Shown here in pieces: positions 40,194-43,421 of a stretch of 43,421 nucleotides of DNA (the stretch's first letter is position 1; each line of letters opens with the position of its first letter). The DNA is taken from the IMG/VR virus record IMGVR_UViG_3300042480_001391, positions 1 to 43,421 of that record; one strand, 5' to 3'. This DNA is from a virus. Made by a program: the position numbers and the translations under genes. The notes under the pieces are model-generated. The model had not been told where the DNA came from, searched no databases, and was given only the letters and a program-made list of their open reading frames with translations.

Positions 40194-43100
40194 TGGCAAT
40201 AACGAATCTCCAACTTAACGTCCGGGCGAATACCGCCCGTGCCCTAACCGACTTCAAACGGTTCTCAGCCAACCTGGACAATCAATTCCTGGTTAGCGGC
40301 TTGAAACTGGATGTTGTCCGCAGTGCGTTAAGCCAAATTAACCGTGAGTTTCAAAAATCCATCGGCGAGCAAGGCCTTATTGGGGCTTCTTCGCTCCGTG
40401 CCGCTCAAAACCAAGCAGCGCTATTGACCCAGGTATTCAAAGGGTTTTCAAACGAAGCGTCTTTGAGTATAAGTACTCAGCTCGGAACCGCGTTGAACAA
40501 CGTTGCCGTCAAAGCTGGCGGCACGATGAAAGACGTTCAGAGAACGCTTGCTGCAACTCCGTTCATAAGTAAGAACTTGCCAGAGGACTTAAGGCAAAGT
40601 CTTACAACGGGGATTCTAGCCTTCCAACGAGATTTCCGACGAGCCGGTATAGGGGACAATTTTGGCGGGCTTGCTCAACAATTCCTGTCCGGCAAAGTAA
40701 TGGGCCGAGATCTTGTCAATTCCGGCGACCCGATGTCCGCCTTTCTAGGTTCAGAGTTGATTAAACGGGCGGGAGGTCAGGGATTCATAGACAGTCCGGA
40801 AAGACGTACAGAGCTGTTAATGGAGATTGTTAACGATCCGCAGACAATCGCTAAGTTAAAAGAAATGGCGAAAAGGGCGGCGGGGTTCCGCATCGTCCTT
40901 GAAGATTTGAATACACAACTGTTTAACACTGAGTCAGGGACATTCGGCTCTTTGCGCAAAGTAATTGACCGGTTCGGTAAACAGACGACAATGTTTGATG
41001 AAGTTGATAAACTCATTAATCAAGTCTTCGGTCCCAGCGGATTGTTCAAAACTTTGTTCTCCAGCATCAAAGAAATATTTGGCATAGGCGACCCGCTGAG
41101 GCCGCTTATCGACGCGATCCAGTTCATGACTGGCATATTTGCCAAGATCACCGAGTACTTTAAGTCCGAACAATTCAAGACTATCCTGTTCTTGGTAAAA
41201 GACACTTTTCAAAGGGTTGTAGAATTCTTTACCAATGTATACAACAGTGTAAGACAAGCTATTCCTGACGACGCTTTCGCTCGTATAACGGGATTTTTTA
41301 AAGAAATACGTGACCAGATTGCATCGAAAAACTTTGATCCGACAAACATAATATCCTTTATCGAAGGCATTGGTAAAGGTGTTCGCGAATATATTCAAAA
41401 AATCGGCAAGTCGATACGGGAACACGACGACACAAAGGAGATGGGATTTGTGGCTGAGATCGGCGCAAGCCTTTTAACCGAGGTGGGCAAGACGGCCATC
41501 GTCCTTATCAAAGAGTTATTCCTAACCTTGGTAGACAAAGTACCCGAGATCGCTACTGCGGTATTGCCTGCTCTTAATAAAGGGATCAACTCATTACTAA
41601 CAGAAGCTTTTGGAGAAGTTGGCGGCAAGATCGTTAAGTTTATTGCCGGTTTCTTGCCAGGACCGTTGGGTGCCGTGGCTAGGGCAAGTGCTGTAGGCGA
41701 TGTGACAGGAGGTGGAGGTAATATGTTCAGCGCTTTGGCCATGGGCGCTGGTGCTTTGTTAGGTCCTGGAGCATTAATGGGTGGGGCAGGACTTTTAAGG
41801 AATATCTTTACTTCCAGGGGGAGATTCGGAATGCTCAATGCCCTAGGTAATAGGGCTATGGGTATTGAGACTCAATTCAATCGCAGGCTTTTGCTGACCG
41901 ACCCTTTTACCGGTGTGAACGGGTTCAGTCCATTATCGCGGGGATTGATAGACCCGTTATCTAGGAGAATGCGGCCATCAACCCCGTTCGCATCTACTAT
42001 ACCAGACCTATTTCCCCAGGCTTTAGGGACCCAAGTACAAGCTTATAGGGAAAGACAATCCTTGATGTACGGACTCTCCCAGGGGAGAAATATACCTTAC
42101 TCGGGAATAAGACCATCGGTAGCAAATGTACCAATAACACCAACTCCTGGGGGGATTTTGTTTCCTAATGTAGCTATAGGAGGACCGCAAGAAGCTCAAT
42201 TTAGGAGATGGGCCACTCAGGGGAGGCAAGTAAACGCTAATGCAGTTAGTAATATTGATTACGAACTTCCAACCTTTAGGAGGAGAGATGTGATATCTAG
42301 ATATGCCAGAAGGTATGGCACAAGGGCTACCATAAGGAGAGGTATATCAGATATAACTCCAGGGCTTATTAGACTACCAGCAGATGCCCTTTTGGGCGGA
42401 TTTAGTGGTGAGGAATCGGCCACGCCCGGGTATTACTCCCGGAGCAAAAGTAATGTGGCGGCCAGATTTAACAGGAGGTATGGGTCTGGAGGAGCAAGAG
42501 CAGTTCTTGGGAGGGGTGTGAGGAGGTTTGGCAGAGGCGCCCTTATTGGCGGAGCTTTGGCCGGAGCCGGTGCCCTCGGGCTCGGTATCTTTGGCGGACC
42601 CGGGGCACAAGCTGCCCAGTCAGGATCGCTAGAGGCTGCAGGATCTGTCCTATCCGGGGGGTTCGAAGGGGCGATGCTAGGGGCGACTATTGGCTCTATC
42701 GTGCCAGGTATCGGAACGGCAGCCGGTGCGGTTATCGGGGGAGTTATCGGTGGTGTTGCCCCCTTAATGGACAAAGGGGTAAGAGATAAAATGGCCGAGT
42801 TTTTAGATTCTATAGGCCAAGGGTTCCGTAACACGTGGAACACCTTTACCAGGGGAATCGGTGATCTTATGAACTGGGCGGGCAAAGGTCTTGAAAACGC
42901 GTTTAAAGGCCTTGTCAACGGAATTGTCGGATTCTTAAATGCCGCATTGTCGACAGCTACAGCAATACCCCGTGCCATCACCACAATGGTGCAAGCGTTG
43001 TACGAGTCGGCCCCTGGCTGGGTTAAGGACAGAATGCCAGGAGCGGGGAGTTTTATACAATCTGCTGTAGACGCTACTTCTTATCAAATACCTAAGCCGT

Positions 43101-43421
43101 TTTTTGGAGGCAAGAACTTCGCCGGTCCAACTCTTGCCTTAGAGGAAAGAATGAGTGGAAGAAACGCAATGGTTGTCAACGATGGCGAGTTCGTTATCCC
43201 GAACAATGGATTAGCGACACTTTCAAATTTGGTGGGCCAGAACCTGCGCAATCGTGAAGTCGTTACAAGCAGCGGCGGCCCGACCCAAATAAACTTCAAC
43301 CTGACCGTACAAACAAGCGCGTTCTTTGCCGATGCCGAGCAAATCGCCCGCGAACTCAAACAACCCGTCATCACCATTATCGACGAGGCGTGGAAAGAAT
43401 ACGCCGATGTCCAAAACGTTA
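40193..43421 (+). CDS. Tape-measure protein, N-terminal 1,076 residues (cut by right edge)
   Basis: A frame from ATG 40193 stays open to the last base. It starts MAITNLQLNVRANTARALTD, is helical for ~450 residues, then has hydrophobic Gly/Ala-rich segments such as LVGGALAGAGALGLGI-type and TIGSIVPGIGTAAGAVIGG (membrane-inserting stretches), and near the end RMSGRNAMVVNDGEFVIPNN followed by GLATLSNL, a motif typical of the C-terminal part of tape measures. It sets tail length and probably enters the host membrane. A basic, Arg-rich segment lies at ~42180-42540. It is coupled to the connector gene by a TAATG overlap. Confidence 0.82.
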   Translation, partial: MAITNLQLNVRANTARALTDFKRFSANLDNQFLVSGLKLDVVRSALSQINREFQKSIGEQGLIGASSLRAAQNQAALLTQVFKGFSNEASLSISTQLGTALNNVAVKAGGTMKDVQRTLAATPFISKNLPEDLRQSLTTGILAFQRDFRRAGIGDNFGGLAQQFLSGKVMGRDLVNSGDPMSAFLGSELIKRAGGQGFIDSPERRTELLMEIVNDPQTIAKLKEMAKRAAGFRIVLEDLNTQLFNTESGTFGSLRKVIDRFGKQTTMFDEVDKLINQVFGPSGLFKTLFSSIKEIFGIGDPLRPLIDAIQFMTGIFAKITEYFKSEQFKTILFLVKDTFQRVVEFFTNVYNSVRQAIPDDAFARITGFFKEIRDQIASKNFDPTNIISFIEGIGKGVREYIQKIGKSIREHDDTKEMGFVAEIGASLLTEVGKTAIVLIKELFLTLVDKVPEIATAVLPALNKGINSLLTEAFGEVGGKIVKFIAGFLPGPLGAVARASAVGDVTGGGGNMFSALAMGAGALLGPGALMGGAGLLRNIFTSRGRFGMLNALGNRAMGIETQFNRRLLLTDPFTGVNGFSPLSRGLIDPLSRRMRPSTPFASTIPDLFPQALGTQVQAYRERQSLMYGLSQGRNIPYSGIRPSVANVPITPTPGGILFPNVAIGGPQEAQFRRWATQGRQVNANAVSNIDYELPTFRRRDVISRYARRYGTRATIRRGISDITPGLIRLPADALLGGFSGEESATPGYYSRSKSNVAARFNRRYGSGGARAVLGRGVRRFGRGALIGGALAGAGALGLGIFGGPGAQAAQSGSLEAAGSVLSGGFEGAMLGATIGSIVPGIGTAAGAVIGGVIGGVAPLMDKGVRDKMAEFLDSIGQGFRNTWNTFTRGIGDLMNWAGKGLENAFKGLVNGIVGFLNAALSTATAIPRAITTMVQALYESAPGWVKDRMPGAGSFIQSAVDATSYQIPKPFFGGKNFAGPTLALEERMSGRNAMVVNDGEFVIPNNGLATLSNLVGQNLRNREVVTSSGGPTQINFNLTVQTSAFFADAEQIARELKQPVITIIDEAWKEYADVQNV

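Noticed and set aside
1-43421. tRNA genes, CRISPR arrays, insertion sequences, att sites, integrase
   Set aside because: None seen; intergenic gaps are too short for tRNAs apart from 29187-29290, which shows no cloverleaf.

Overview
This window is part of the genome of a contractile-tailed double-stranded DNA phage, most probably one that infects a cyanobacterium. The phage assignment rests on a terminase large subunit, gpJ-like and gpI-like baseplate proteins, a gp5/gpV-like spike, a lytic hub, a tape-measure protein and a 2,052-residue fibre. The cyanobacterial host is inferred from a small protein at 25408-25686 that resembles the Mo-dependent nitrogenase C-terminal family, a cyanobacterial and cyanophage family, and from an HNH protein of a layout common in cyanobacteria. 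Both window edges cut through genes. No tRNA, rRNA, CRISPR array, integrase or insertion sequence was seen. Coding density is very high and overlaps of start and stop codons are the rule.

Layout. Positions 1-1900 hold a truncated gene leaving the left edge, a small membrane protein, PhoH and a dNMP kinase. Positions 1945-7375 (+) hold two small virion-type proteins, a giant baseplate hub with three peptidoglycan-degrading modules, and a coupled unknown gene. Positions 7348-18679 (-) form one long leftward operon: LysM-like protein, gpJ, gpI-like protein with a lectin-like tail, spike, terminase, thioredoxin, sigma factor, DUF3223-like protein. Positions 18745-25408 (+) hold a fibre-associated protein and the giant fibre. 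Positions 25408-38267 (+) hold nucleotide metabolism and replication: a likely ssDNA-binding protein, NrdB, a homing endonuclease, NrdA with a built-in glutaredoxin, dUTPase, an HNH protein, a FEN-type exonuclease, an SF3-like helicase and an AEP-type primase, with several microproteins. Positions 38286-43421 (+) return to tail genes, ending in a tape measure that runs off the right edge.

The most striking signal is regulatory. The 9-mer GTTGAAAGC occurs ten times exactly, plus twice as GTTGAAGGC. Every copy lies 18-26 nt upstream of a start codon, on either strand, and the genes of known role behind it are all virion or packaging genes. A second signal, an extended -10 box of the form TGnTAnAAT, precedes the genes of known role in nucleotide metabolism, replication and transcription (dNMP kinase, thioredoxin-sigma, nrdB, dut, exonuclease-helicase-primase) and a looser version precedes the ssDNA-binding candidate. 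In three cases the TGA stop of the upstream gene forms the TG-A of this box. I read these as two promoter classes: early/middle promoters used by host polymerase, and a late class probably dependent on the phage sigma factor at 8054-8779. That link is inference; the sequence pattern itself is directly visible.
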